A stretch of 64,000 bases of DNA, taken from Trissonchulus latispiculum (taxonomy: Eukaryota > Nematoda > Enoplea > Enoplida > Ironidae). The stretch spans positions 1-64,000 of the forward strand of contig JASAND010020935.1 of NCBI GenBank assembly GCA_030248195.1, written 5' to 3'. The notes beneath the pieces are model-generated. The model was given only the letters and a program-made list of their open reading frames with translations, had not been told where the DNA came from and searched no databases. The position numbers and the translations under genes are program-made. This document shows positions 21,991-34,796 of the stretch, one piece after another. Numbering within the stretch: position 1 is the first letter of the stretch; each line of letters starts with the position of its first letter.

Positions 21991-23000
21991 TAATATAGTA
22001 GTTACCAACATGTTGAGCACTGTACGGCCTTTTCAGCGAAATGATGGAAGCGAATTGGTTAGTGCCATCTCCGATATAGTTTCTAATCAAGGTTACTCAA
22101 TCCAACTTATTGTACCAGGAGCAAATTGAACATACAACTCTAACGATTTCCTCGAATATGGTTTTCATGAATTTGACTTTTAACACCTACAGCAGAACGA
22201 TTGTTGCATTCAACTATTTTCAAAATTAACTTCGATGAAAACAGTTCAGTCTCTCACTAGCAGTTTTGATAAAAATAAAATTTCGTGGCATTTGCATACC
22301 AGACTTTCTGTTTCTGCTGGCACTGTTAGCTTGAAAGAAGAATTTGGCCATGGAACGACAGATTCGCTGAAATCAGATTCTTCGAGCCGCCAACTTACGG
22401 TGTCTTCGCGATTCCCAAACATTGCCAGTGCTATGTCTGTGATTACAGTTTTTTATGTGATTACTTTTTCCGGATTTCGCAGTGCTACTGAGGCTTCCGA
22501 ACCTTTTTTTGCTCAGAATATCTAGAGTCTTTCCAGCAGCTTCATCAATTGGTTAGAAACTCGGTTTAAAGTAAAAATTAGGTGAGGTTGAAAACTAAAA
22601 TCAGCAAAGTGATTTCGGAAATATTTCAGGTGGTTGATTCAGGTACATGTGTTTTGGGCTTTTGATGTAGTTTTCCGCAAAATTTAGTTAAAACCTATCA
22701 AACATACTGTTGATGCTACTCCAAAAAGGAACTGGGACAGTACCGTGGAGGCTGCCGAAACGTTTCTGAACAGTCGCAATATGCCATGCTGATTGTTTGT
22801 TCTTTCTATTCTCCTTTTCTTCATTTTTCCTTCATTATTTTATTCTTCTTTTAAATTTTGTAAAAGTATCGAGGTTGCAATAAACAATATTTTGCAAAGA
22901 TAATCGGTAGTGGTAGGATAAACCGTTATTAATTAGTCAGCATTTCAGAACCGTCTTCGACTTTTGAAAACTCTGTTTTAAAACCTAGCATATTAGGCAT
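21991..23000. other. About 1 kb with no supported gene
   Basis: A 97-codon open frame at 22235-22525 has no recognisable motif, no clear splice context and only weak evidence of coding. A T-rich stretch and AATAAA near 22880 could mark an old 3' end on the plus strand. Nothing firm. Confidence 0.35.
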
Positions 23001-23159
23001 AGATGCCAACGGTGCGGAACTGTGACCTCCATTTCTATTCGAGGGGAAGGGGTCGATGCGTTCGTCTGGCTTAAACCTGCGCCCGATGTGGACAGCAGTC
23101 GCGGATAGTCATCCAAGGGCAAACTGATGCTGATCCGACTGACTGGGCGCTCCCTTTAG

Positions 23160-24836
23160 ACCGGCCCTTTCAGGGACCTGAAAGGGTGGACTACTGGGCC
23201 AACTCGGTATGGCTTGATCCCGCCGCCACCAGGCCTTTATCAACCTTCGGGACTATATAACCCAGTTGGATCCTATGCTTCACCCAGGATGTCGTTAATG
23301 TCAGCGTATCCGTCATTGACCCCAGCCATCCTACCTCCCAACAGTGATTCCGGGCCCTATCTCGTAAGATCGCCGCCACCTACGCCGGCCCCTTTTCCTT
23401 CTCACTGTTTCCGGCCTGTTGCAGTGGCCGCTCCTTGTTCTGTCGTCGAGGTACCTAACCCGTCGACGACACCGTTTCTCGACGAAAACAATCTTTCTGG
23501 CGATGGTGCAGGTGCTTCCTCGTTTCCTGTACCCACGAAGACCTCCGAATCCAAACCTGAACCTGTCCTGCCCAACCACGTCCCGGAGAAACCTCCTGCC
23601 ACAGAACAATCTCCTGTTAGCATTACTGTTACCTCTTCTGTAGCACTGGTTACTTGTCCAGCGCTTGTTCCCACAACTAACTCTGCAGACTTACCATCCT
23701 CATCTTCTCAACCAACCTCCCGACCCCCTACCCCCAGTGGCCTCAGTAACCCCGAGGACGATCTTTTCCATGAGGCCTTAGATATCGATGCTCAGGTGCC
23801 CGTAGGCGCCGAAGCCACACAACCCAATCCCCCTCCACCTGAACCAGGGGAACATCCCAATCAACCGCCTTGTCGAAGATGTAACACTCGCATGAACCCT
23901 TGCTTGTATAGGCTGTCACCATTGTTGCCTCACTCAGGAGGACCATAACCGTTTTCCTAACCTATTCTGCGTGTCTTTCAAACCTCGTCCGAGGAAAGAA
24001 GATTGTCTCCATTGCATGGAGATGACCTGCGCTCGAAGCAAGTTATGCCGTTGCGGCGTCTGTCTGAACAGCTTTGAGTATAAGTGTTGGGAGGGTGATA
24101 CGTGCAATCGCCCCCAGCCAACATACGCCGATTCAAACTATCCAGATCAAGTTATTCCCAACTTCTTGATCGCTTATGTCGACTACCACCGACGGGCAGA
24201 CCTTTACCTTCCAGCTTTTTCCTCCTGTCCAGGGAACTCATTCGTACCCGCGATTTCCTTCGTCTTCTGCGGGAAGTTCAGGAGCGAATCACAGCTCAGG
24301 ACTGTGACCCTATTGCTCCACTGGTGGTGCCTACAGCCGACAATTGGCTGCCCCGAAACATCAGACTGCCTGCGGCTTCCGCGCTGACCCTTCTTGCCGC
24401 TAGTGCCGAGGGGGTGGCTGACAAACTCTTTGTGGTCAAGGCTATCTTGGCCTATTGGGCTATCTACCACAGGGACTATCATCGGCGTACGTATTTTCAT
24501 CGCCGCATTGGGAATATGCTTTTGGGTAGTGACCCTACCGCGGACCAGCCCCCGCCGGACGCGCCCCTTTGTCGGCTTCGGGATGAGCTGTCCTCCTTTG
24601 AACATTTCAATGATGACAATATGGCACTTTTTATCACGGCCATCTATTCGTTTTTGGAGGCGCCTCTCTGTGGGAGCTCCATTTCCACGGCTACCCGGCG
24701 GCTGCTCCATTTTCGTCGGTGGCGTAAGCTCCAACTGACCCGAATTGGGCGCCTAAGCCTTGCAGCAGCCACAATATATCCTGATTTTGGGCCTGGATCA
24801 ACATGGCCAGTTTCATCGCCTCAGGCACACTGCTGA
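23160..24836 (+). pseudogene. Gag-like Pro-rich/Cys-rich protein, frame-broken
   Basis: A GC-rich block in AT-rich surroundings. Frame 3 is open from 23160 to about 23890 and encodes a Pro/Ser-rich segment of about 240 residues ending in PPCRRCN. Coding then appears to move to frame 1 (about 23896-24100), giving a Cys-rich finger with repeated CxxC (CIGCHHC, CLHCMEMTC, CRCGVC). It returns to frame 3 (about 24100-24836) for a helical Leu/Arg-rich domain of about 240 residues (SRELIRTRDFLRLLREVQ, LAYWAIYHRDYHRRTYF). The layout and the LTR-like sequence downstream suggest the gag of an LTR element whose pol is deleted. I do not recognise the family; domesticated or cellular origin cannot be excluded. 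Confidence 0.5.
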
Positions 24837-24972
24837 CCTTAGCTAATTTGAGGTACTTTAAACATTTTGTCCACAGCAGCGCCCTCCTTTCCAATACTTT
24901 TTACTGTTTTCTGCTACTTTTTTTGTTGTTCGTCGTCGTGCGAGGCCGCACGTTTTTGTTGCAGGGGGGTGA

Positions 24973-25605
24973 TGTGACGTTGTGCTACTTAAATCTATCC
25001 CTTTCCCCCTCCTTTACATTCTTTTGTTTTAAACTTTAAACTATACAAACTTCTTTATAGTGTACTTTCAAAATTGGGGCTCACCTAACTTCATGCTCCA
25101 ATTCTTACATCCTTTTTCAAACTATATAAATCACTAACTTTTAATCAACTTTACATTCTCCCTTCTTTGCTCTACTCCCCACACCTGTCTTGCGACACTA
25201 CGACACTGCATTTCGTATAGTGCACAAGGCCCTATATTACACTAATATAACAGCAAACCTTATAAATTTAACTTCTGGAAGTGGATCAAGCAGCACAATG
25301 GTTCACCTTACCTCATACCTGTCGAGGCCACATACTTCGCGCTCCTTCCGGAGCCCTTTCACTGTCTGATCATAATCCGTGTCTCTCCTGAGACCCTGTT
25401 TTGTGCTACTGTTCTGTGCCTCTCCCGTGGCCCATTTTATTATCATTGTAGTAGTTTACTCCGAGCCTCTCAGGAGGACCTGTATGAGCTATTAGTTATT
25501 GCAATGCGTGTTATTAAATAACTGTCCCCGACCTAACTCTAACTCAGTTTTTCCCCACTTCCCCACAACAGCTGCTGTTCCTCTGCCAACACGGAAGACG
25601 TTACA
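24973..25605 (+). repeat. Probable 3' LTR of the gag-like element
   Basis: A polypurine run (AGGGGGGTGA, 24963-24972) is followed by TGTGACGTTGTG, and the segment closes GACGTTACA at 25605, giving TGT...ACA ends over about 633 bp. TATATAAA at 25123-25130 could be its promoter. No 5' LTR is visible for comparison and no target duplication can be tested, so the ends are provisional. Confidence 0.45.
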
Positions 25606-25691
25606 CTTCAATACTCCTTGTTCCTTGATTTAAGGTAGCACTTTCTCATATAAACACTAGCAATAATGTGTCAGAACACATGAGCAATTAG

Positions 25692-25782
25692 ATAGTATGG
25701 TGCGTCTGTATGACCGCTAAATGTAAATAATTTGTTCAGGACTTGAAATAGGGTTTTAGCTCCATACAGACGTACTATACTA
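25692..25782. repeat. 90-bp hairpin with 20-bp inverted arms
   Basis: TAGTATGGTGCGTCTGTATG (25693-25712) and CATACAGACGTACTATACTA (25763-25782) are inverse apart from two mismatches, with a 50-base loop. A tiny MITE or a foldback remnant. Confidence 0.6.
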
Positions 25783-27426
25783 GGGGGGAAAAACAAAAGG
25801 AGTAATCGCTCAATCCCAGTAACTACAACTGTGACTTACCTTTGCGAATGAATTTTGCTGTAGACAAACGGTAGCAGGTATTGGGATAATAAGGACCTAC
25901 AGAATCTTGCAAAGATATGACATTGTACAGGATCGATATTCATTGGTCGTTATCATAATCATAACCATACTGGTAATAAATTTATTACATAGTAATATTT
26001 GCGAATGGGGCAAATACATCAAAATTACAATCAAGCAATATTTTTTGGAAAAAGTTTTATTTTTGTCAGAGGATCATTTCAAGCAAACTGTAAACCAGCT
26101 GCACAGAAAATTATACAAAAGCTAAGCTTTTTGCCTTTTAACAGGAAAAAGATCACCCATAAAAGGGGTAATATTCCGCCATTGTACCGTTTTTACATCA
26201 TAAATGAAAAATTTCCGGATTAAGATTTCTCAGTTTAAGTAAGCCGCTCCTATCTTCCACACATCCGATTTTGGATTATACAGATAATTAGACATTTAAT
26301 ACTGGGCTCCCAAACTCCTAAAAGATGATTAAGCTTATTCATAAAAATGAAGCTTTTGAATATTGGATCTCACTGGCATAAGAAATTGTAGTCTTCAGTC
26401 CGCGTTATGTGCATGTTATAAACCAGGCGAATCTATTCCGCTCCAGGGCAATAAAAATTGTGCAAAACATGGTTTAGGTTTGATTTCGCTTAGAATTTAA
26501 CATTCTTGCTCGCCTGTTCAAAGGCTCTGTTAAGAACTTCATGTATTTCGACTGTCTTTGCTGAGCTGAGCAGATAGGTTTAATGCAGAAAAGTTTAATT
26601 TGCTAGTCAAAAGAAAGACGAACTGATATTTCCGGTTTTCCAAATTGCCAAAACACATGTACGATTTATGCACACATAGGTTATCACATGGATTAGAGAA
26701 AAAGCTGTTAGGGAGCAATATATCTAAACAGAAATCACATAGTCCCTATGTTAAAGCGTTGCATACGCGCATTTATAGGAAAATGCATCTCTAAGAAATT
26801 GAGTGCCAAATCTTGGTCTGGTTCTGAGGAAAAAAGACTGAACGCGAAGGAGAGATTGAGCATCAGAGAGACTTTGTCATTACGGTTGTACATAAAGCAG
26901 CTGGAATTTATTCTTTGACCCATAAAAAGGTTTTATTTAAACTAAATTGTAAAAAGATTGTTAACTCAAAAACGGTATGCCAAAATTCGCAATTACGGAT
27001 ATGTGTTTTAAATCAGTTATGAAGAGTGTTGAGTTGAGTAAGAAACCACTAGGCTACAAAAGCTCGACGCTACAATTTCTGATTGAGCAAGATTAAATTA
27101 TGAACCATTATTTTGAAAGAAATATTCAAGCAAATATCAAAACCTACTGCGTAATCCTAATTGACGAAGAACAATATAATACCATAATAGAAAAAGCTCC
27201 CTAAACACAGAGTAAAGGGATATATCCGTTCAAATCCGAAAAACTGGACAGTTCCCCAAAAGGAGAGAATAATCCCAAACGCAGTCTTCAACTAGCTACA
27301 TACAAGTATAGGCACATAGAATGTTGTTCATAAAGACATTTATAAGAGTAAAATGGAGCATATGAATGCGGAGTTGTCGCAAGAGAATCGAAGAAATTGA
27401 TCCAAAAAGTTAGATTAGTAGGAATA
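25783..27426. other. Intergenic region 3' of the channel gene, no gene seen
   Basis: AT-rich, without recognisable exons or repeats. It lies downstream of the stop codon of the minus-strand DEG/ENaC gene and may include its 3' UTR; no convincing polyadenylation site was fixed. Confidence 0.45.
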
Positions 27427-30400
27427 TCACTCAAAGATTTTACACTTAACAGCATTCTTTACTACATATTCGAGTATAAGCACTATTGACTGCAATATTC
27501 CAGTCATTGACGTTCCGATCTGAAAAAAAGCAAAAATTGTTAAGTAAACGTTTTTGGACAAGAGGCGCCTAAGTCACAGGTAAACCCTGCCTTCCAAATC
27601 TTATTACAAATGCAGCTTACGAGCTTATTGCCAAGCTAATTTGGATCATATATAAATTGAAATGGAATTCTGTAATTTGAAATATAAATGTTACCCAAAC
27701 AGCAAGTGTTCCTCCTAATGCCGAAATTATCCCTTGTGTGGATAGAACGCTTTCTTCACTGAAACGGTGAATACGAAGATCCTCATAGGCCAGGCGAACA
27801 ATCACAATCGATTCATTTGCTTTATGGCCAAGCTTGTGTTTGTTGAGTCTGCAAAATAACGTAAAGTAGAGACGTGCTCCAATGAAAGAACCTAACTAAG
27901 ATGTGTCATAGCTGCATCTCCGGCCAGAAGCTTGTAATAAAGTTAAGTGTTATGGTACTAGCGCTCACTGAGGATAACTTGACAAGCAAATAAAATGCAT
28001 GTGTACAAGATATGAAGAGAAATGGAAAAGCCTGCAAGACTGCAAACCTCTACTGTGGTTTATGTATTGGTCGAAAATAATAAATTTAATACTAATTGTC
28101 AACATCTTACTGCGAATACGTTATTCTAGCTGTATACTCATATTGAAGACATGAAGGTATACAGTAAGCGGGACAGCCAACCATTGGATATTTTAACGTA
28201 GTTGAATTCAGTATTTTATGCATGGGAACCGCAAAACAAACTAAATTTTCAGCTGCATTGCATAATCGCTTTGTAGTTGTTGTCAGTTCTGAAAGAAATG
28301 CGAGTTCACACTCCTCACAAATGGGGTAATCAATTGTGGCAATATGACGAATGTTATTCTTGGCGCAGGATAAAATACATTGTTGATATCCAGTAATACT
28401 GCTGCTGCATTGCTTTGACCTTGTGTTAAGGGCCACTCGTTCAATATAAGTTAGCATGATGTTAGCAAAACATTTCCGGGAGACAAAAGAAGGTCTCCAA
28501 AAACAACACCGGAACTGTGCATTAGCGTTAGGGCATATCCATCATTATGTGGCATCAAAACTTCACCAGTCAATTGATTCGGAACTTTGATTTTCAGGGT
28601 CAAGCCTAAAATTTTACAAAGTCGTTTGTCATGTCAGGAATATTCTATGCTAAAGTCTAGCTTTGACAGTTAAACTTGCACACGGACGTTAAACTATTTT
28701 TGCTGCTGCGCCTCACCGCAGCAGGTAGTTTAAATTTGCTCAGAGAAGGTTCTTCTACAGAGTTTACTCGAGAGAGATGCATTTTTGCATGATACGTGTG
28801 AACAATGCTTTAAGATAGAAGCTGCATGATTTGTGTGTAGATCTTTTCTTTTGAAAGACACCGCTTCTAATTTATGAATAAATAAATTACGCATGTTTGT
28901 AATGTGTTCTTGCAACTTCAAAACCGGTTAACTTAATGCTATTATGACTATGACTATTGAGTCTGGCGATTTCGAGATTTGACAATTTCTTCAGTAACAA
29001 GTCTACACTGTATGAGCTAAAGAATGTGGAAAGCAAAACAGACTGCTAATGCAGAAAGGCATGTATCTCTCTGTTCTCGAAGAGATAATACACAATTTAA
29101 ACACAATATACCATGAATCGAAAACCACTTCTTCTAGCTTCAGAAATTTTAACAAATATATATTTGACCAATGTTTTGCACACTATTTGTTGCAGTGCTA
29201 GTATGCAGAAAACCAGCATCTGGTAACACAGTTAGCTGCGCAGCAGGTCTACAATTTAAAGAACTGTAACTCAGAGAATATTCAATCTTTTGCAGACAAT
29301 ATTGCTTGTTACATTTTATTTAGAAGGAAATCAGAAAGTATAACCTGACGCAAGACCTATGGTTGTTTGGGTAAATCCTTTTATAACAGGAAATGCTCCA
29401 AACATGCCAACCACAATTTTACTATTCCTGCAACATCTTTCAGCTGCATATAGCTTCCCATCGTTGATGCAACTGATCACTAAATCTTTGCAGCTGTATC
29501 CAGTTTTAGCTACCAGATCAGTAATGGTTACATTCCTTAAATTTAGATATTCGTCGAGGGCAACCGCTGCTAAGTAGATCTGCATTGCTACATCTTCACC
29601 ATCCAAGGTTGAAGTATCGTAATAATGGAACAAGTAAGGGCTGGGAAAAAACAAACTCAAACAATTCTTGATAAAGTAAACATTTGTTCTTTTCAAAGAG
29701 GATGTTTCCGTCAGCATGACAACTTTCTCGTGATTGAATCTAAACCAAAGAATTTTCAACTATGGATTCATTCGAATTAAACGCATTAAAGCACACTGGC
29801 GACGCAACTACTGTACTTGTGAGTTGGGTTTATTTGTTCATTTATCAATTCTTTATGACAAGTTGTAATACGTGTAGCATGTGATAACATGTTTACCATA
29901 AAAATATAAATTGTTAACATGATAATAATCGGTATAAACTATTGACACACAATGAAAGCATTCTCAGCTTATTAAGCAGTCAATTTGCATTATTTTGCGG
30001 CTGATGAATTATTGACAGGCTGTAGATGCTTCTGCTTAGCATTATAAGCCTTTGTTATTACGATGGATGAAGTTTGATTAAAACAAAATTTTGATTGTAT
30101 ACTCTTCAGCATGCGTAACTATAAATACTGTCATAAAAATATGTCCCCCCGTATCTTGCTCAGAACTTCAATAGTAGCTAGTATTCAATAGTATTCAATG
30201 CTTACCTGGTGAACGGGTTAAAAGCTATTTCTGGCAAACTTAAATTTGTTGCCCTATTTACAGTGTAAGAAATCCGGACTTCTTCATTTAAGTAAGTGGC
30301 CATTAGTCCACGACATGACCAGAATCCCACAAAAGTAAATGATAAAAATGCAATAATCCAAGAAAGACAAACACATTGATCTTTATCGGCTAACATGTCA

Positions 30401-30495
30401 AATCCATGCAGGACAGATCGTTTTGCCAAAAACTTTAGTAGTGATGTTCTCTGATCATCTAGTTTAGCAGCAGCATCAACGCTCAAAATGGTCAT
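27427..30495 (-). CDS. DEG/ENaC amiloride-sensitive-type sodium channel, five exons
   Basis: Minus-strand exons: 30495-30206, 29739-29345, 28605-28111, 27848-27695, 27519-27427 (stop 27429-27427). Intron phases agree at all four junctions. Without an 11-bp insertion in exon 3 the product would be about 471 residues, slightly short for the family (about 500-550). The N-terminal cytoplasmic segment holds the conserved His-Gly pair (H30-G31). TM1 is at about 42-66, followed by LPEIAFNPF, matching the family's post-TM1 motif. The large extracellular domain has many cysteines (CCRNSK, CSSSITGYQQCILSC, CPAYCIPSC). Before TM2 comes the Ser-rich pore approach, and the last exon carries GTS (G-x-S selectivity filter) and TM2 (ILQSIVLILEYVV). 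These channels are trimeric plasma-membrane cation channels gated by peptides, acid, bile acids or force; which applies here cannot be told. The donor of exon 2 (GTTATA) is weak. Confidence 0.85.
28450..28465 (-). other. 11-bp direct duplication that shifts the channel frame
   Basis: On the plus strand GTTAG-CATGAT-GTTAG. Reading the minus strand, the extracellular domain runs in frame to SPGNVLLTS and then hits a stop. Removing one 11-bp repeat unit joins SPGNVLLT directly to YIERVAL, which is what the DEG/ENaC family has at this place. The lesion is either a real loss-of-function allele, a recent pseudogenising event or an assembly error. Confidence 0.75.
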
Positions 30496-31800
30496 TGCTG
30501 TTGCTTTAACGTGTAGTGCAAAACTAATCTACTTCCATTGAACTCTGAAGTTTGGAAAACGCAATAAGTTTCAAATTGAAATTAGCCCTTACTGGTTGAG
30601 ATAATTAGATGTCTCTTAAAGTTAATTAGTACCGTCGGTAGTCTGCCACGATATCTTTTAACAACATTGCTACCCTAAGTGCTTGTTCAGCCTTTAAAGT
30701 TAAATAATAAATATAGCACGTTGGTAAGCTCACTTCATGTTGGAAATAATAAGGAAATGAATGCAGAACCTGATTAATTGTCAGAGTAAAGCTAAAGCAA
30801 ACTCAGCAAAACAATTACTGTTACTTAATAGTCTAATAATAATTTACAATACACATTGGAAAGTTTTCCGTTACGACATAGTGAAGTTTTTTAAAACTTC
30901 ATGCATCTTTATTTCCTCATTTTTAATCATCTCAAGATCCTGTGTCATTACTTTGTTGCTATTGTATGATGTATTGAATATCTCTTGTTTGAACCATAGC
31001 TAGTGCACAGAGCTGTGGTAGGCGTAGTGTTGCCTGTCCATACCATGCCAGCTTTATATTTATCATGAATACAGACTTATCAGCAGTTCCTTTGGTCTTG
31101 ATTTACATTAGGCTTGCTTTCTTGACAACTGGTGGGCATTAATTTCAGTTCCCAATTCTCACTTGATCAATCAGCTTGTCATTCTTGTGTGAAGTTTGAG
31201 TCCACGTTTTCTAAAGTACGCTTAAGAAAAAAACGCTTCCACAAGGGGCACCCAAATTTGCTTCCACAAGGGTCAGTGAAATTTGATCTCCCGTTCAAGT
31301 ATTGAGGGGCCCTATAGTATTTGATCATAATAAATGGAAATTGCAATGCCAAATTAATAACTAAAAGTACAACAAGTCATTCGAATATATAAACATGATT
31401 ATATTCAAGTATTGTAAAGCCTTGGACAAATTAAACTTCCATGTCGTTATAGGGAATCGAACACTGCTGAAAGCTAAAATATAAAGTTGCTGCGTTACCT
31501 AACTTGTTCCTATAAATTGTTGAGTTATTTGGAAAAAACGAACGGAGTCGCACAACTCCAACTGTGACTTGTGTTAACTTAACTTAACTTATTACTGCCA
31601 CAAACGTTAACATGATAAAGAACAAGAATATACAAATACAAGAATATACATAGCCAACGTCATACGAAGCTTCAATTCATTCCGTCACTCATTCACAGCA
31701 TAATTTAGCTAAAGGACATTAAAGCAAAAATTAAATTGTATAGCTAAATATTAAAATAAAACTAAACAATTAAACGTAGGTAACTGCCTATTGCAGCTGT
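30496..31800. other. Region 5' of the channel gene
   Basis: It should contain the promoter of the minus-strand channel gene, but no clear TATA or initiator stands out. At 31225-31310 (CTTCCACAAGGGGCACCC, CTCCCGTTCAAG) is an inverted fragment of the element at 15040-15110. Otherwise AT-rich and featureless. Confidence 0.4.
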
Positions 31801-32318
31801 AAGCTAGATGTTATTTCTGTTTGTCTGTGAAGCTGCCGCTTGCAGCCAAGTTTGCTTTAGAACTGAATTGGTATTAGCTACCGTAATGTAGCTGTGCTCC
31901 TGGCTATTGGTTGGAGCAGAGTAGCTATTGTAAATGTTGTTATTTGCTGCTGCAATCGAAGTTGGTCTGGGTTTAGGCAAATTCCGAGAATTACCTCAGC
32001 CTTCACAATTTGACGAATGGAACCTCGAAAGTATGTAGTTTTTATAGCAACCTTTGTGTCAAAAAGATCGTCTAAAAACATGAGAAGTAAAACAAAAGTC
32101 TAGAAATCAAGTAACGTCTAAAAACTATTCCTTCTGCAACAAAAGGAACATTGGACTCGAAAATAGAGTCGAATCTGCGTCAGCAAGTACCGTAGTCTAG
32201 CAAAGGGCCGGAATCAATAAGGCTTTTATTTAAACTGATGCTGTGATTGTCTTTTGCCTTTGCTTTTGTATTGCTCTTGTGAACGTACTCGGTTTCTGCC
32301 CTGGTGTGCTGTGTGTTG

Positions 32319-33474
32319 AATAAAGTCTGTCTGCAGTTTCTCGGATCCTAGCTTATCATTTCACGACTTGCCGAAAATTGGTGGTTGCAAACCCAGCCAA
32401 CAGCGACTCAGACTCATTATTAAACCGAACTGTAGTTTCGGGTGCAAACCTAGCCCGTCTCCACTGCCAGCTCAACAGTGATCTCTGCTCTCTTGAAACA
32501 CGCCTCCATGCCTGCTTCATCTGGTAGCAGAGCGTGGTTGCAAGTCTGGACTCCGAAGAAATAGCCCAAGACCAGCCAAATCCAGTCTATGAACTTCGGA
32601 CTGGCCACTACGTCAACAGTCTCAGCAATCAGCCCAGATCCAGCCACCAGCAGGCTCCTCAGCTCCTGTCCAGCTCTTTCTGTCCCTACCACTCATCGTC
32701 AGAGTTCCTCCGCCGGCTCCGCTGATCTGCCCAGTCTGCTGCTCTCAGCTGATCTCTTTCTGCCTCGACGTCTCAGAATTCCTGATTTGCCCGTGATTGC
32801 CAGCCAGTCCCGCCCGATCCTTGGGAGAAGTCCCAGGGAATCCTGCCAATCAGTTATCATGAGACTCAGAACCGCCTGAAGTCGATCCGCCCGTTGGAAT
32901 CAGTCAGTGGAAATCGGTGGTAATCAGTAATCAGCCGGTGGCGGCGTATTCCCTCCAAAGTGCTGAAAAACAGTCTAACCCTGAAATCGACCACAGAAAT
33001 GGGTAAAGTGGTAGAGGCCATGAAGTTGCAACACTCACAACCCATTTCACAAGCAAAGAAATTTGAGCAATTTCAACAATATGTGAATGACAATTTGACT
33101 GAGTTAAGAAATAAATTTTATGAATGTCTTTCACGAAATGCTGGACCTGTCAGTGGTCAAACTGTTATGAACTTTAACTCTAGACATGGAGACAGGAGGC
33201 CAAACCCCCGGGGTCAGAATCGTCAGTTATCCGGCGGTCGAGGCCGCTGAACGGCTGACGGACGTCCAATCTGTAATTTTTGTTCGAAACCCGGGCATTA
33301 CGCGATGTCCTGTCCTCAGAAAAGAGGAGATAACCTAGCAATTGCAAGGGGGAGTAATTTTTCCGGACCTTCAAGAACTTTTGGACAGAATGGACCTAGA
33401 ACTCCAGCAGGACCTATGAACGCTAGAACAGGTTATTATACAAGAAAGTCCTGTTACTGGGTCGCATTTGCAAT
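32319..33474 (+). mobile_element. LTR-retrotransposon remnant with PBS and gag zinc knuckle
   Basis: AATAAA at 32319 and the end of an LTR near 32519 are followed by the primer binding site TGGTAGCAGAGC (32522-32533), complementary to the 3' end of initiator tRNA-Met. A gag frame (32960-33474) is open apart from one TGA at 33248-33250. It holds a CCHC knuckle (CNFCSKPGHYAMSC, 33272-33313) after an Arg/Gly-rich stretch, and ends soon after. Protease and pol are absent. The left border of the LTR could not be fixed. Confidence 0.7.
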
Positions 33475-33524
33475 CTGAATTAACTGCTATAACAATGACA
33501 TTGAAATCTTTGCAAGCTGGCGCG

Positions 33525-33892
33525 TTGCATAAAAGTGATTAGTTGATTAGTGTAGCAGTTTTTCGAGGAAAACGTTTGCTGCAGGTAACCTTTTTTGGAG
33601 CTTTTGGTGCCATATCGTAGCTGTTGAAGTGACTTATCCAAATATCACGAATTAGTTAATTTATCCTCACTGACTCAGCCAGGCAAGGGAAAATAATGAA
33701 CTCAATCGTAATTTCTTCATTTTTTTAAGCTGGCATCACTCCAATTTAAATTGTAACTTAATTTTAACTTTAGATTTCATTAGAACGCTCAAAGCGCTTC
33801 AAAGTGACATATAAATTATTGTCGTAGCCTATTCGTAGCTTAGATGATCCGGGAAAAACTGCCACACTAATCAACTTATCACTTTTATGCAA
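33525..33892. mobile_element. MITE with 40-bp inverted ends (TTGCATAAAAGTGAT)
   Basis: TTGCATAAAAGTGATTAG at 33525 is inverted at the right end (to 33892), and the inverted pairing extends for about 40 bases with two to three mismatches. It lies just beyond the gag remnant. No clear target duplication. Confidence 0.7.
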
Positions 33893-34468
33893 CGGGCTCT
33901 GGACAACAAGTTATAGCGAAAAATCAACAAAATTAGAATGTGCATATGTTCAAGTAAGACAGGAAAATGACGCCCTGTTCGAGCAGAATGGGAGTCTCCC
34001 TGAAAAAATTTATAATGAAGATGAGACCACCCATAAAATGATAGGTGCAGTTAACGTGGCTTTTGCTGAGAACAAACCTATATTACCAAAATATCAAACT
34101 TTGGGTAAAACAACGTCACTCGCTGCAAACAAGCAAAATTGAGCAACACTTTCAAGGTTGTAACAATGCTATAATCAGTGCTAGAATAAACTGTTTTATT
34201 ATTATTATTATCATACTGATTTATCATAGGCTTACGCTGGGCTTCTTTTTAGTGGGTCCCCCCTTGACCACTGGTGTGAGAGGAGAGGGGGGTAACCAAT
34301 AACCATAGGTGTACCTTGAGAAAACGTTGGGGGAGGGGGTAGCTGAAATTAGGGTAGGTGGGGTCAGCCGTTTTGAGGTTGGGGGCGGGGGGTCCGGAAA
34401 AATCGAATTTGGGGGGGGGGTAAAAAAGTTTTTGGTCAAAAATTTACAAAAAAATTCGCATATATATT

Positions 34469-34792
34469 CAGTAGCGGCGCCAGGATTTTTTGAAGGGGGG
34501 GCCCGACCCAAAAATCCGGCGACCTTTTTTGGGAAATCCAAAAATTTTGGCAAATTTTACCTTAATTGTCCAAAAAATTCTCAAAATTTAGCAAAAATTT
34601 TTCGATTTTTAGCAAAAATTTGCCGATTTTTTAAAAAAATTTCTTAAAAACACTCAAATTATGCATATAAACAGCTGAAAAATTTATCAAAGGGGGGGGC
34701 CCGGCCCGACACCCCAAAGGGAGGGGCCCAAACCGCAAAGGGGGGGGGCGCCCGGGGCCCTCGCCCGGGCCCCCCCCCTGGCGCCGCCACTG
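34469..34792. mobile_element. hAT-like MITE with CAGTGGCGGCGCCAGG ends, G/C-rich
   Basis: The left end CAGTAGCGGCGCCAGG and right end CCTGGCGCCGCCACTG are inverse except for one base. The interior is G-run/AT-word mosaic. CAGTGGCG-type ends are common for hAT non-autonomous elements; the flanks TATATATT and TATATAGC are similar but not a clean 8-bp duplication. Confidence 0.6.
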
Positions 34793-34796
34793 TATA

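Noticed and set aside
22235..22525. 97-codon open frame
   Set aside because: No motif, splice partner or codon evidence strong enough to call a gene.
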